DNA of 64,000 bases, from NCBI GenBank assembly GCA_020636955.1, contig JACJWY010000006.1, forward strand, positions 79,784-143,783. The letters run 5' to 3'. The notes beneath the pieces are model-generated. The model saw nothing but the letters and a program-made list of their open reading frames with translations, searched no databases and was not told the origin of the DNA. Source of the DNA: Thermoleophilales bacterium. Its GTDB lineage: Bacteria > Actinomycetota > Thermoleophilia > Solirubrobacterales > 70-9. Of this stretch, positions 14,792-23,382 are shown piece by piece. The position numbers and the translations under genes were made by a program. Positions within the stretch are counted from its first letter, which is position 1; every line of letters begins with the position of its first letter.

Positions 14792-16337
14792 ACCTCCGGT
14801 TACCGACTGCGACGTCCTGATCTGCGGGCTCGGGCCGGTCGGGGACCTGCTCGCCCTGCTGCTCGGGCAGCGCGGTGTCTCGGTTGTCGGGATCGACGCG
14901 GCGCCCGAGCCCTATGAGCTGCCGCGGGCCGCGGTGGTCGACGACGAGGTGCTGAGGATCTATCAGTGGGCGGGAATACTCGATCAGATCCTGGCTGAAA
15001 GTCAGGTTCAGGACGAGGTCAGCTTTGTTCCCCGTCATGGCCGTCGGCTCACCCTGATGGAACCGGACGGCACCCTCCAGGGCCAGCACGGACTGGTTTC
15101 GATTCACCAGCCGACCATGGAACAGACCATGATCGAGGCGGCCAGGAAGCAGTCGACCGTGGACCTGCGCTGGGGCGTTCGGCTGCTCGACTTCCGTCAG
15201 GAGAACGAGCTGGTCAGGGCCCGGGTCGAAGACGAAAGCGGAGAGCAGCGGGAGCTGACCGCACGCTGGATGGTCGGAGCGGACGGCGGCACGAGCTGGG
15301 TCCGGCAGTTGTTGGGGATCGAGTTCAGCGGTTCAACTTTCCGGCAGCGCTGGCTGGTCGTGGATGTGGCCCTCGACCGACCTCTGGACAGGGTGAAGCA
15401 TCCTCATTTCTTTGGCGACCCGGAAAGGCCGGTTGTCTGTCTGCCCATGTCTCCGGGTCGTCACCGCTGGGAATGGATGGTCCATCCCGGCGAGGACGTC
15501 GAGCCGATGATCGATCCCGAATCGATCCGAAGGCGCCTCGAGCCATGGTTAGGGGAAGAAACGGCCGAGGTTGAAAGGGCGGTCGTATACACATTCCATC
15601 ACCGGGTGGCGGAACGCTGGCGCGAAGGCCGGGTGCTCCTGGCCGGCGACGCCGCACACCTGACACCACCGTTCGCGGGCCAGGGCTTCAGCTCCGGAGC
15701 CCGCGACGCCACGAACCTCGCCTGGAAACTGGAGGCGGTTCTCTCGGGCGCCCCGGCCGCCCTGATGGACAGCTACGAGGCCGAGCGTCGACCTCACGTC
15801 GAGGCGATGATCCGCCTGGCTGTGACCATGGGCAAGTTCATACAGACCAGCAACTCCAGGGTCGCGGTGGGCCGGGACCTCCTGCTCCGAACCCTCGAGG
15901 TGACCGGGATCAACCACTGGGGCCGCCAGCGGGTCAAGCCACTGCCGGCCTACGGTGACGGAGCCTTCGCGGAAACGCCGGCCGGCCTGGTGTTCAAGCG
16001 CATAGTGGGCTCGCAGTTTCCGCAGCCCGAGGTGGTCGACACCAAAGGATGCCGGATCAAGCTCGACGGTTTGACCGGCCTGGACTGGACTGCTTTGACC
16101 TCGGAACCGGAAGTGGCAGATGCGTTTGGATCGCAAGGCATCAGATCCCTCCTGGCCGGCCGCGATTTCGAAGACCCGGACAAAACGATCAGCGACTGGC
16201 TGATCGACCACGAGTCGGCCTGGGTCCTGCTGCGACCCGACCAGTTCATCTACGCCTGCGGAGCGACCCTTGAAGAAGTCAAACCGGCCACCGATCAGCT
16301 CCGCCGCGATCTCGGGCGGGCTTTCCCGACGGGCTGA
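14781..16337 (+). CDS. FAD-dependent aromatic hydroxylase (MhpA-like)
   Basis: A 518-residue class A flavin monooxygenase. CGLGPVGDLLALLLGQRG is the FAD Rossmann motif, GADGGTSWVR the DG motif, and LLAGDAAHLTPPFAGQG the GD motif. The order and length match 3-(3-hydroxyphenyl)propionate hydroxylase (MhpA), which makes a catechol from a phenol using NADH. Its gene overlaps the dioxygenase gene, so the two steps, ring hydroxylation then ring cleavage, are probably consecutive. The true substrate is unknown. Confidence 0.85.
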   Translation: MAAEPPVTDCDVLICGLGPVGDLLALLLGQRGVSVVGIDAAPEPYELPRAAVVDDEVLRIYQWAGILDQILAESQVQDEVSFVPRHGRRLTLMEPDGTLQGQHGLVSIHQPTMEQTMIEAARKQSTVDLRWGVRLLDFRQENELVRARVEDESGEQRELTARWMVGADGGTSWVRQLLGIEFSGSTFRQRWLVVDVALDRPLDRVKHPHFFGDPERPVVCLPMSPGRHRWEWMVHPGEDVEPMIDPESIRRRLEPWLGEETAEVERAVVYTFHHRVAERWREGRVLLAGDAAHLTPPFAGQGFSSGARDATNLAWKLEAVLSGAPAALMDSYEAERRPHVEAMIRLAVTMGKFIQTSNSRVAVGRDLLLRTLEVTGINHWGRQRVKPLPAYGDGAFAETPAGLVFKRIVGSQFPQPEVVDTKGCRIKLDGLTGLDWTALTSEPEVADAFGSQGIRSLLAGRDFEDPDKTISDWLIDHESAWVLLRPDQFIYACGATLEEVKPATDQLRRDLGRAFPTG

Positions 16338-16363
16338 AGAACGACGGCCGGCCGACTGCGGTC

Positions 16364-17164
16364 CTAGCGAGCGTCGCTGAGTATTCGCGTCGAGATATGT
16401 CGATGTGGATCGGACTCGCGAATTCTCAGGAGCGTGTCGATGCCGGTTTCAATTTCCGCCTTGACATGATCCCGGATCGCTTTGGCGTTCGAGGTTGAAG
16501 CTTTCCCTTCAAGGTCAGAGGTCTGGATCGGTTTTCCGAACCAGAAGTAGAGCCTTTCGGGCCTGGGGATCAACGTCGGTCCCATTCCCTTGACGATTGT
16601 GTGGATGGGCCAGCCGGTGATTCTCTGCACGAGCGAGCTGAACCGCGCATACAGAAGGTTGTGTTCATCGAGCAGCACATCGAACATTTCCTCGGCCCCA
16701 ACAGCAGCGAAGGGAATAATCGGGTACCCATGCTCGATCGCGATCTTTGCGAATCCGATTCGTTCCTTCCACATCAATCTGTATTTCTCCCCGCGCCGTT
16801 TGTTCACTTCGCGTGAGCCGCCGGGAAAAACCAGCACGTTCTGATTCAAGTCCATTAGCTCATGAACGTTTTCCCGGGTGCCTCGAACCATCCCGCAATG
16901 CTCCAGCAGATTGCGCCAGCCAGGGAAGTTGTAGTGCCCGTTGTCACCAAGACCGCGAACCGTCACTCCATACCTTGACCAGATTTCGGCCATCATGAAC
17001 GGAAGGTCCAGAAACCCGTAAAGCGTGTGGTTCCCCACGTAGAGCGAGCCTTCCTTGCTCAGGTTTTCGGAGTCCAGGATCATCGGCTGGTTGATTCGCA
17101 GGAGCGGCGAGAGGGCCGTCGCAAACTGCTCCCACTGTGCCCCGGTCGGGGCCGGCGAAACCAT
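16364..17164 (-). CDS. PlsC-like acyltransferase
   Basis: A 266-residue glycerolipid acyltransferase-like protein. GNHTLYGFLDLPF corresponds to the HxxxxD catalytic motif region (here H-T-L-Y-G-F-L-D, one residue longer than canonical HX4D), and FPGGSREVNKR matches the phosphate-binding FPEG/FPGG block of the DAGAT-like branch. YPIIPFAAVGAEEMF is the later conserved strand. Acts at the membrane on acyl-CoA. Last gene of the five-gene operon; overlaps the PPOX gene by one base. Confidence 0.75.
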   Translation of the reverse strand: MVSPAPTGAQWEQFATALSPLLRINQPMILDSENLSKEGSLYVGNHTLYGFLDLPFMMAEIWSRYGVTVRGLGDNGHYNFPGWRNLLEHCGMVRGTRENVHELMDLNQNVLVFPGGSREVNKRRGEKYRLMWKERIGFAKIAIEHGYPIIPFAAVGAEEMFDVLLDEHNLLYARFSSLVQRITGWPIHTIVKGMGPTLIPRPERLYFWFGKPIQTSDLEGKASTSNAKAIRDHVKAEIETGIDTLLRIRESDPHRHISTRILSDAR

Positions 17165-17571
17165 CAGTCAGCAGGAAGGTGACTGGCAGCGGCGACCTTG
17201 TCGACCGTGATCTCGACCAGGACACGATCGACGTCGCGGTACTGCTCCTCGGTCATCTCCGGCGCGTCCGGGCCGAGAAAGCTCTTCATGATCCGGTTTG
17301 TGATCTCGGCGACCCCGTCGAAAATCACGCGGGCTGGACCGGAAAAAGTGGCCGAGGGGTACGGCGGCTCTCCACCTCTTACCGAGATCGAGGCCCAGCC
17401 GGTTTTTCCGACATGCCTTGCCTTGGCCCTTGATCCGAGGGTGCTGAAGAAGATCCGCTCGCCGTCGGTCGCGTAGTAGACCACCGACTGGCCGGGCCGC
17501 CCGTCGCCACCGATCGTCGCGACTGTGCCGACGATGTTGGCCTCAAGCAGGTCCCTTTCCGGGCCGGTCAT
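17164..17571 (-). CDS. PPOX-class split-barrel protein
   Basis: A 135-residue flavin/F420-binding split-barrel protein of the pyridoxamine-5'-phosphate-oxidase-like superfamily. ANIVGTVATIGGDGRPGQSVVYY is the usual first beta hairpin and ERIFFSTLGSRAKARHV the second strand with the basic cofactor contact. This class includes F420-dependent reductases of unsaturated ketones and biliverdin. Operon position after the FAH-family hydrolase, one base apart, suggests a reduction step on a pathway intermediate. Confidence 0.75.
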   Translation of the reverse strand: MTGPERDLLEANIVGTVATIGGDGRPGQSVVYYATDGERIFFSTLGSRAKARHVGKTGWASISVRGGEPPYPSATFSGPARVIFDGVAEITNRIMKSFLGPDAPEMTEEQYRDVDRVLVEITVDKVAAASHLPAD

Positions 17572-17572
17572 C

Positions 17573-18583
17573 TCAGATGCTCTCCACGGGCAGCGAAACC
17601 GGCTTCGCTTCCGGGTCGATCCGGTTGGCCAGGGTGCCGATGCCGTCGATTTCCAGCTCCACGCTCTGGCCGGGCTGGATCCAGCGATCGAGCTCGAGCC
17701 CGCAGCAGCCGGGAATGGTGCCGGTGGAGATCACGTCTCCTGGCATCAGGCATTCTCCGGCCGAGGCGTAGGCGAGCATCTCGCCGATGTCGTGGGCGGC
17801 ACCGGCCGTGGTGCCCTCGCACCATTCCTCGCCATCGACCCGCACCCTTCCGGTGGCAGCCTGCCAGTCAGGCAGCTCGTCCGGGGTGATCACGTCGCAG
17901 CCGATCGAGTTCGCAAAGGTCTTCGACTTGACGACCGGTCCGAAGATGTTCTCGCGGGCATCCTCCGCCTGGACGTCACGGGCGCTCCAGTCGTTGAGGA
18001 CGAACCATCCGCCCACCGCCTGTGCTGCCTCCTCCGGGGTCGCGTCGGCAATCGGCTTGCCGATCACAAACGCCAGTTCGAGTTCGAAGTCCAGGAACTT
18101 CGTGTGGCTGGGCCACCACATCGGGTCTCCGTCGGCGATCACCGCGGCGTGATTTGCCACATAGAAGGTCGGCTTCTCGTAGAAGCGCTTGTTTGGTTTC
18201 AGTTTGGGGAAGGTCTTGCCGGTGACTTTTTCAAAACCCTCGACCACCTTTGCCGCAGGCGGAGGGAAGAACCGCTTTACCAGCACCCGGCTGGAGGCGA
18301 TCATGTGCGATTCCCAGAGCATGAAGGCCCGCATGGAGCGGGGCTCGAGGGGAAGGCCAGCCTCACCGGGGTCCGCCTCAACTTTAGAAATATCGGCGGA
18401 TTCGAGAGCTTGCGACACGGCGTTCCGGGCGGCCTCACCGGCAGCCAGGAACGCGACCATGTCAGTGGTCTGTTCAACGGTCAGGTCGAGATCCCCCGAC
18501 TTCTTTTTCAGCGCCGGGAGCGAGACCCAGCTCCCTTCGGCGGTTTCGGTCATCAGCCCCGAGGGACCCTTCCGAAGCTTCAA
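17573..18583 (-). CDS. Fumarylacetoacetate hydrolase-family protein
   Basis: A 336-residue FAH-fold hydrolase. The C-terminal catalytic domain (from about residue 115) has DFELELAFVIGKP with the metal-binding acidic residues, NDWSARDVQAED with the next Asp, KSKTFANSIG, and MLAYASAGECLMPGDVISTGT. The family cleaves C-C bonds in dioxo acids such as fumarylacetoacetate, fumarylpyruvate or meta-cleavage products. Its start overlaps the dioxygenase stop by four bases, consistent with acting on the ring-cleavage product. N-terminal 110 residues are a cap-like extension. Confidence 0.85.
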   Translation of the reverse strand: MKLRKGPSGLMTETAEGSWVSLPALKKKSGDLDLTVEQTTDMVAFLAAGEAARNAVSQALESADISKVEADPGEAGLPLEPRSMRAFMLWESHMIASSRVLVKRFFPPPAAKVVEGFEKVTGKTFPKLKPNKRFYEKPTFYVANHAAVIADGDPMWWPSHTKFLDFELELAFVIGKPIADATPEEAAQAVGGWFVLNDWSARDVQAEDARENIFGPVVKSKTFANSIGCDVITPDELPDWQAATGRVRVDGEEWCEGTTAGAAHDIGEMLAYASAGECLMPGDVISTGTIPGCCGLELDRWIQPGQSVELEIDGIGTLANRIDPEAKPVSLPVESI

Positions 18584-19479
18584 CTTGACTGCCTTTCTGC
18601 CCTTGCTTCAGGCTGATGGTTTATCGGGAATCCGGTCAGCAGGAACTTCGCCGGCGGCGTCGAGCCCCACTGGTTGATGTCCTTCAGGCCGCCCGTCCAC
18701 TTGCGCGGCCTGTAGTCACCCTCCGGTGGCATTTTCTCAAGTTCCGCGCAGCATTCGATCATCGCGCCGTCGGCGTCATGGAAGTAGAGAAAGAGGTTGT
18801 TTCCTGGTCCGTGACGGCTCGGGCCCCAGATTGCCCGCTGACCGCGAGCCCGGAGCCGGTCGGCAACCCGGCCAAGCGCGTTCAGGTCTTCAAGGCTCCA
18901 GGCGTAATGCGAAAGCTCGGCCTTCGGAGCGATCACCACCGCCATGCCGTGATGGTCGGGATCACAGTGCCACCAGCTGGCCGTGCGGCCGAGCCGGTCG
19001 GAGAATCTGAACCCGAGTCCTTCGGAAAGGAATTTCTCTTCACGGCTCATCCTGAGAGCCTTTGTCGAAACATGCTCGAACTGCGACGGACGGTCGCCCG
19101 CCTCGGGTTCCGCCACCTTGTCCATGCCGAGGAAAATCTTGAAGACATGTCCGGCTGGCGAGCGGACGAAGAAGCAGCGATCGATGCCGGTCTCTCCTTC
19201 CTGGACCGGGGTGAGCACCTCTCCCCCGGCTGAGGCTGACTTGTTCCGGACCGCTTCCAGATCCTCGGCACTCCCGACTTCCAGGCCGATGTGGTCGTAT
19301 CCACGCTTTGCCGACTCGATCAGGATCAACTCGTGGTGCCGGTCGTTGCAGGTCATGAACGAGGTGTTGCCCTGTCGTTCGGTTTCGAGAAGTCCCATCA
19401 CATCGGTCTGGAAGTCCACCGCCCGATCCAGATCCTCGACCCGCATGGCCATGTGACCGATATTCGAAACGGCGCTCAT
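18580..19479 (-). CDS. Type I extradiol (catechol-cleaving) dioxygenase, copy B
   Basis: A 299-residue paralogue of the dioxygenase at 13913, colinear without gaps over the catalytic module: H136 (QFEHVSTK), H191 (ELSHYAW) and E242 (GAMIECCAE) fall at the same residue numbers. The segment RGQRAIWGPSRHGPGNNLF is identical in both. Differences concentrate in the first module and around 120-150, so substrate preference may differ. It overlaps the hydroxylase stop (ATGA) upstream and the FAH gene downstream. Confidence 0.85.
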   Translation of the reverse strand: MSAVSNIGHMAMRVEDLDRAVDFQTDVMGLLETERQGNTSFMTCNDRHHELILIESAKRGYDHIGLEVGSAEDLEAVRNKSASAGGEVLTPVQEGETGIDRCFFVRSPAGHVFKIFLGMDKVAEPEAGDRPSQFEHVSTKALRMSREEKFLSEGLGFRFSDRLGRTASWWHCDPDHHGMAVVIAPKAELSHYAWSLEDLNALGRVADRLRARGQRAIWGPSRHGPGNNLFLYFHDADGAMIECCAELEKMPPEGDYRPRKWTGGLKDINQWGSTPPAKFLLTGFPINHQPEARAERQSS

Positions 19480-21266
19480 GCTGCCGCTTCTTCCGGGGCG
19501 CTTACTTCACGGCCAAGCAATGAGCTGAGAGCCTCGGCCAGAACCCGCTTCGGATCCTCCGCGGCGCTACCCGCTCGCCAGGCCACGAACCGGTCGGGCC
19601 GGACCAGGATCGCCCCGTCGGCGCCGATACCGCGGTTACGGGTCCAAGTCAGCTGCGGGTCGTACAGATCGCCATCCAGGTGGCCGATCCGCAGAAAATC
19701 CAGCGGGAGGCCGGCCGCGTCCGCTATTTCATTGGCCGCCTCGATCCAGGCGTCGCCTTCCTCGCCGGCGATCAGCAGAAAGCGGCCCGCTTTGACCAGA
19801 TCCTTGATCGGCAGCCGGTTACCGTCCGGATCATCCAGCCAGGCATGCGGCAACGGGGAGCCGGGGCGGGTCGAAGGCACATAGATGCGGACATCGTCCG
19901 GGTTTGGTGAAGGTGGCCTTCCGTCGGGTACGACCGCTGTCGAGTCGTATGAATATCCGAATTCGACGTTCAATTCGTTGAACTCCATCGACTGTGAGCG
20001 GGCTCCTCTCGCGACCTTTTCGCGGAACTCCTGATCGGCAGGGTCGTCGTTCCAGAGCCGCTTCATGGCGGCCCAGTTCTCTTCCGTGGAGTTCTCCGGG
20101 CTAACCCCGATCTCGGCCATTGTCCCGAGGTGGTTGATCGCATTCTCCAGGGATCGCTGGGCGTTCCGGGCCACCACCGGACGGCGCTCTGGTTCGTATG
20201 TGTCGAGCAGGCTTTCGTCGGCCTCGCCCTTCACCACCGCGGCAATCTTCCAGGCCAGGTTGTGGACGTCATGGATCGCGCTGGTCAGGCCGAGCCCGCC
20301 GGTCGGCGGATGTTTGTGGGCGCAGTCGCCGACCAGAAAGACCCGGTCCTTGCGAAACGAAGAGGCAAGCACCGCGTCGACGGTCCAGCGTGAAATCTTG
20401 TGAATCTCCATCGGGAAGTCACCGATTTCCATCGCCTCACGTACATCCCGGAGCACGTCTTCATCCGTCACCTCGCGCGGGTCACCGACCAGATACTGGA
20501 TGTGGATCACCCATTCCTCCGACTCCGGCCCCCACTTTTCGGGGCCCATGGGCACCATGACCACGCCGGCACCGCTGACCGGTGAAATCGTCCAGCGGAT
20601 CAGCACGTCGTCGTCGATTGCCAGATCCGAGAAGTCGGCCGAGACATGCAGAGTCGCGGTCTCGGAAACCGTACCGAGACCTTCGTACTCGATCCCGAGC
20701 AGACCGGGAACGGTGCGCCCGCCGTCGGCGGCGATCACATAGTCGGCAGCAATCTCGTATGTATCACCCGAGTCGTTGTCCCTGATCGTTGCCAACGCGA
20801 GTTCTCCGGTCTGCTCCAGCCCGACCAGCTCCTGGTTGAACCGGATGCTCCCGGGCGATAGCTCCTCGGCCCTTTCCTTCAGCAGGGGTTCGAGCCGGAT
20901 CTGCGGCAGGTTGCGCTGGACCATCGGGCTGGCGGCCCGCCAGTTCTCGTCTTTCCCTCCCCCGCCCCAGCTCTGCAGCTTGGCGATGCGGCGGCCGGCG
21001 TCGGGATCATCGCCACCGAAACCGGCGTAGAACGCGGTTGCTGCCATCTGCTCCGGAGGTGTGCTCTTCTCGATGATTCGATCGGCGGCGCCGACGTCCT
21101 CGAGGATTTCCATCGCCCTCAGGTTCAGAACATGCGCTTTGGGCAGGTCCGAAGTTCCGGGACGGGAGCTGATCAGCAGATGCTCTATCTCCAGGTTCGC
21201 AAGGAGCATCGACGCCGTCAATCCGGCCCCGCCGCCTCCCACGACCAGTACGGGTACTCGGTTCAT
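19476..21266 (-). CDS. FAD-dependent aromatic monooxygenase
   Basis: A 596-residue class A flavin monooxygenase of the phenol/2,4-dichlorophenol hydroxylase branch. VLVVGGGGAGLTASMLLANL is the FAD motif, VIAADGGRTVPGLLGI the DG motif and VFLVGDCAHKHPPTGGLGL the GD motif; a thioredoxin-like C-terminal domain follows (about 440-590), as in phenol hydroxylases. First gene of the operon with the dioxygenase, FAH hydrolase, PPOX protein and acyltransferase. Divergent from a TetR whose operator candidate lies between the two starts. Confidence 0.88.
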   Translation of the reverse strand: MNRVPVLVVGGGGAGLTASMLLANLEIEHLLISSRPGTSDLPKAHVLNLRAMEILEDVGAADRIIEKSTPPEQMAATAFYAGFGGDDPDAGRRIAKLQSWGGGGKDENWRAASPMVQRNLPQIRLEPLLKERAEELSPGSIRFNQELVGLEQTGELALATIRDNDSGDTYEIAADYVIAADGGRTVPGLLGIEYEGLGTVSETATLHVSADFSDLAIDDDVLIRWTISPVSGAGVVMVPMGPEKWGPESEEWVIHIQYLVGDPREVTDEDVLRDVREAMEIGDFPMEIHKISRWTVDAVLASSFRKDRVFLVGDCAHKHPPTGGLGLTSAIHDVHNLAWKIAAVVKGEADESLLDTYEPERRPVVARNAQRSLENAINHLGTMAEIGVSPENSTEENWAAMKRLWNDDPADQEFREKVARGARSQSMEFNELNVEFGYSYDSTAVVPDGRPPSPNPDDVRIYVPSTRPGSPLPHAWLDDPDGNRLPIKDLVKAGRFLLIAGEEGDAWIEAANEIADAAGLPLDFLRIGHLDGDLYDPQLTWTRNRGIGADGAILVRPDRFVAWRAGSAAEDPKRVLAEALSSLLGREVSAPEEAAA

Positions 21267-21273
21267 GGTCGTG

Positions 21274-21279
21274 ACCGTA
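21274..21279 (-). promoter_or_regulatory. -10 element TACGGT, leaderless-type promoter
   Basis: Minus-strand TACGGT lies 7 bases before the ATG of the five-gene operon (21266). Confidence 0.45.
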
Positions 21280-21284
21280 GCACA

Positions 21285-21307
21285 AAACTGAATAGATATT
21301 CAAGTTT
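21285..21307. promoter_or_regulatory. TetR operator candidate
   Basis: TGAAT-AGAT-ATTCA (21289-21302) is a perfect inverted repeat, flanked by AAACT and AGTTT to give a near-palindrome of 23 bases. It lies between the promoters of the divergent hydroxylase operon and of the TetR gene, so binding could shut off both. Confidence 0.6.
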
Positions 21308-21312
21308 GACGC

Positions 21313-21318
21313 TATACT
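21313..21318 (+). promoter_or_regulatory. -10 element TATACT, leaderless-type promoter
   Basis: TATACT is 6 bases before the GTG at 21325, one match short of the consensus. It supports the GTG rather than the following ATG (21328) as start. Confidence 0.6.
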
Positions 21319-21324
21319 CATGTC

Positions 21325-21999
21325 GTGATGAGTGTCCATACTCCCTCCATCGCCGAATCGACCGATACCAAACCCCCTGGCCGGGTCGAGCGCCGCAAGG
21401 CGAAAACCCGCGCTTCCCTGATCGAAGCAGCCCGGCTGCTCTTTGCCTCCAAGAGCATCGAAGCCACCAGCGTGGCGGAAATCGCCGAAGAGGCGGACAT
21501 CGCCGTCGGCTCCTTCTACAACTACTTCACGACCAAGGACGATCTGCTCGCGGCGCTCCTGGAGCTGATCCTGATCGAGCAGCTCGAGCGAATCCAGCGG
21601 CGGCAGGCCAGAACCGATGATCCGGCCGAAAAGGTGTCGATCGGCCACCGGCACCTGGTCGAACTGGCTACCAGCGAGCCAGACCTCGCCTGGCTGGTCG
21701 TGCGTTTCGAAGTCCCCCAGCGCATTGGCAGCCTCGGATTGGCCGAGGCCGCAAGGAGCGACCTGATGGAGGGAATCCGGACCGGCCGCTTCGACGTGAC
21801 CGACCCGGAGCTTTCGCTTCGCGCTTCCGGTGGCGCCTTGCTCGGGGTAATTCACACAATTTTGCTCGGCGAACTGGACGGTGACTCGGGCAGCGTCCAC
21901 GCCGCCGGGGTGCTGATGAGCCTGGGCATGGGGCCGGCCGAGGCTCGTGAGGTCGCCGGCAGGCCTCTCCCCCCTGAGGTTGCCGGGGCCCGGCAGTGA
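21325..21999 (+). CDS. TetR-family repressor
   Basis: A 224-residue TetR regulator: RRKAKTRASLIEAARLLFAS and VAEIAEEADIAVGSFYNYF form the HTH domain. The ligand domain resembles that of the TetR at 12110. It faces the hydroxylase operon across the palindrome at 21285-21307 and is co-transcribed with the amidohydrolase behind it (GTGA overlap). Likely senses a pathway intermediate and represses both directions. Confidence 0.88.
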   Translation: MMSVHTPSIAESTDTKPPGRVERRKAKTRASLIEAARLLFASKSIEATSVAEIAEEADIAVGSFYNYFTTKDDLLAALLELILIEQLERIQRRQARTDDPAEKVSIGHRHLVELATSEPDLAWLVVRFEVPQRIGSLGLAEAARSDLMEGIRTGRFDVTDPELSLRASGGALLGVIHTILLGELDGDSGSVHAAGVLMSLGMGPAEAREVAGRPLPPEVAGARQ

Positions 22000-22970
22000 T
22001 CACCGGGAGGATCGACGTTCATGCCCATTACGTGGCTCCTGCCTACCGCACGGCTCTGGAGTCGGTGGGCAAGGACAGGATCGGCGGCATCCCGGTACCG
22101 CCCTGGACGCCGGAGCTGGCAATCGAGTTCATGGATACACACGGGATCGAACGGCAGGTCCTTTCGGTCTCCGACCCCGGGGTTGATTTTCTGCCGGTAG
22201 ACGAAGCAGCGGCTCTGGCAGCCTCCTGCAATGACTTCCTGGCCAGTGTGATCGCCGATTTCCCTGAACGATTCAGCGGACTCGCCGTCGTCCCGGGACT
22301 CGATCCCGGAGCAGCCCTTCAGGAAGCGGCACGTTGTCTTGACGTACTCGGATTCTCGGGTGTCGGTCTGCTCTCCAGCTACCACGGCCGGTATCTCGGG
22401 CATCCCGACTTTGAAGGGCTCCTGGCCGAACTCGACCGGCGGGAGGCCTGGGTAATGGTCCATCCCACCGCGGTACCGACCGATCACAAGCCGGATCTGC
22501 CGATCCCGGACTTCATGGCGGAATATCCCTTTGACACGACCCGCTGCTTCCTCGATCTCCTCGTCCACAACTCGTTCGAGCGGTTCCCGGGAATCCGTTG
22601 GCATTTCGCGCACGGAGGTGGAACGATCCCGATGCTGACCGCCAGGATGGACACGGCCGTGACCCATGCGAAGCTGGTCGGCCCCCTGCTGGGACTGCCG
22701 GAGCAAGCCTCCGACCTTGATTTTGAAAGTGCCCGGAAGGCTCTCTTCAGCAGCTTCTACGACACCGCCCTGATCGCTTCGCCTGGAAGCCTCGCCGCGG
22801 TCAACGCGTTGACCGGGCCCGATCACGTGCTGTTCGGTTCCGACTGGCCCTTCGCCGGACTGATGTATCCGCCCGAGGGCGACCCCCAGCCGGCTCTGGC
22901 GGAGGTCTACTCAGCCGAAGCGCAGAACCTTGTCAATCGCGACAACGCCTCGGCCCTGCTGAAAGGCTGA
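21996..22970 (+). CDS. ACMSD-like amidohydrolase (metal-dependent decarboxylase/hydrolase)
   Basis: A 324-residue amidohydrolase_2 protein. The metal site begins IDVHAHYV, continues with VMVHPTA, then WHFAHGGGTIPM and FGSDWPFAG. This set is that of aminocarboxymuconate-semialdehyde decarboxylase and gamma-resorcylate/5-carboxyvanillate decarboxylases. Coupled to the TetR by a GTGA overlap. In this neighbourhood a non-oxidative decarboxylation of an aromatic acid or ring-cleavage product is the plain reading, though some relatives are hydrolases. Confidence 0.82.
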   Translation: MITGRIDVHAHYVAPAYRTALESVGKDRIGGIPVPPWTPELAIEFMDTHGIERQVLSVSDPGVDFLPVDEAAALAASCNDFLASVIADFPERFSGLAVVPGLDPGAALQEAARCLDVLGFSGVGLLSSYHGRYLGHPDFEGLLAELDRREAWVMVHPTAVPTDHKPDLPIPDFMAEYPFDTTRCFLDLLVHNSFERFPGIRWHFAHGGGTIPMLTARMDTAVTHAKLVGPLLGLPEQASDLDFESARKALFSSFYDTALIASPGSLAAVNALTGPDHVLFGSDWPFAGLMYPPEGDPQPALAEVYSAEAQNLVNRDNASALLKG

Positions 22971-23004
22971 CTGGCCATTCGGAGTGTTCCGGCAGTGGGC
23001 GCAA

Positions 23005-23010
23005 TAGCAT
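23005..23010 (+). promoter_or_regulatory. -10 element TAGCAT, leaderless-type promoter
   Basis: TAGCAT is 6 bases before the ATG at 23017. Confidence 0.55.
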
Positions 23011-23016
23011 TGACCC

Positions 23017-23382
23017 ATGCCCACCAGTCAAGAGAACGATGAAGCCCGGACAAGCCTGGCTGCCGCCCGCACCACGCTGGCCGGGGAACGGACACAACTG
23101 GCCTGGGTTCGTACCGGTCTTGCCTCGATCGCGGTTGGCATAGGCTTGGCGAGGGTTGTTCCTCTGCTCGATTCCGGGGCTCTGGCCTGGCCTTACGAAG
23201 TGCTGGGTGTCGGCTATTGCGCCTTCGGCCTCGGGCTCATTTTCTTCGGCGTCCAGCGCGGCAAACTTTCGGCCGAACATCACGTCGAGAAACCGGCGGT
23301 ACCGGCGGGCGGGAGATTCCTGGCTGCCGGTGGAGTCGTGCTGGGTATCGCCACCATCCTGGTGGTCGCCATGGCCCGCTAA
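23017..23382 (+). CDS. DUF202 (YidH-like) membrane protein
   Basis: A 121-residue membrane protein. LAAARTTLAGERTQLAWVRTGLA is the conserved start of DUF202, followed by three hydrophobic segments (about residues 28-50, 61-80 and 96-118). Function unknown; relatives occur alone or as extra domains on other proteins. It converges with the crotonase gene; the two overlap by four bases at their stops. Confidence 0.8.
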   Translation: MPTSQENDEARTSLAAARTTLAGERTQLAWVRTGLASIAVGIGLARVVPLLDSGALAWPYEVLGVGYCAFGLGLIFFGVQRGKLSAEHHVEKPAVPAGGRFLAAGGVVLGIATILVVAMAR

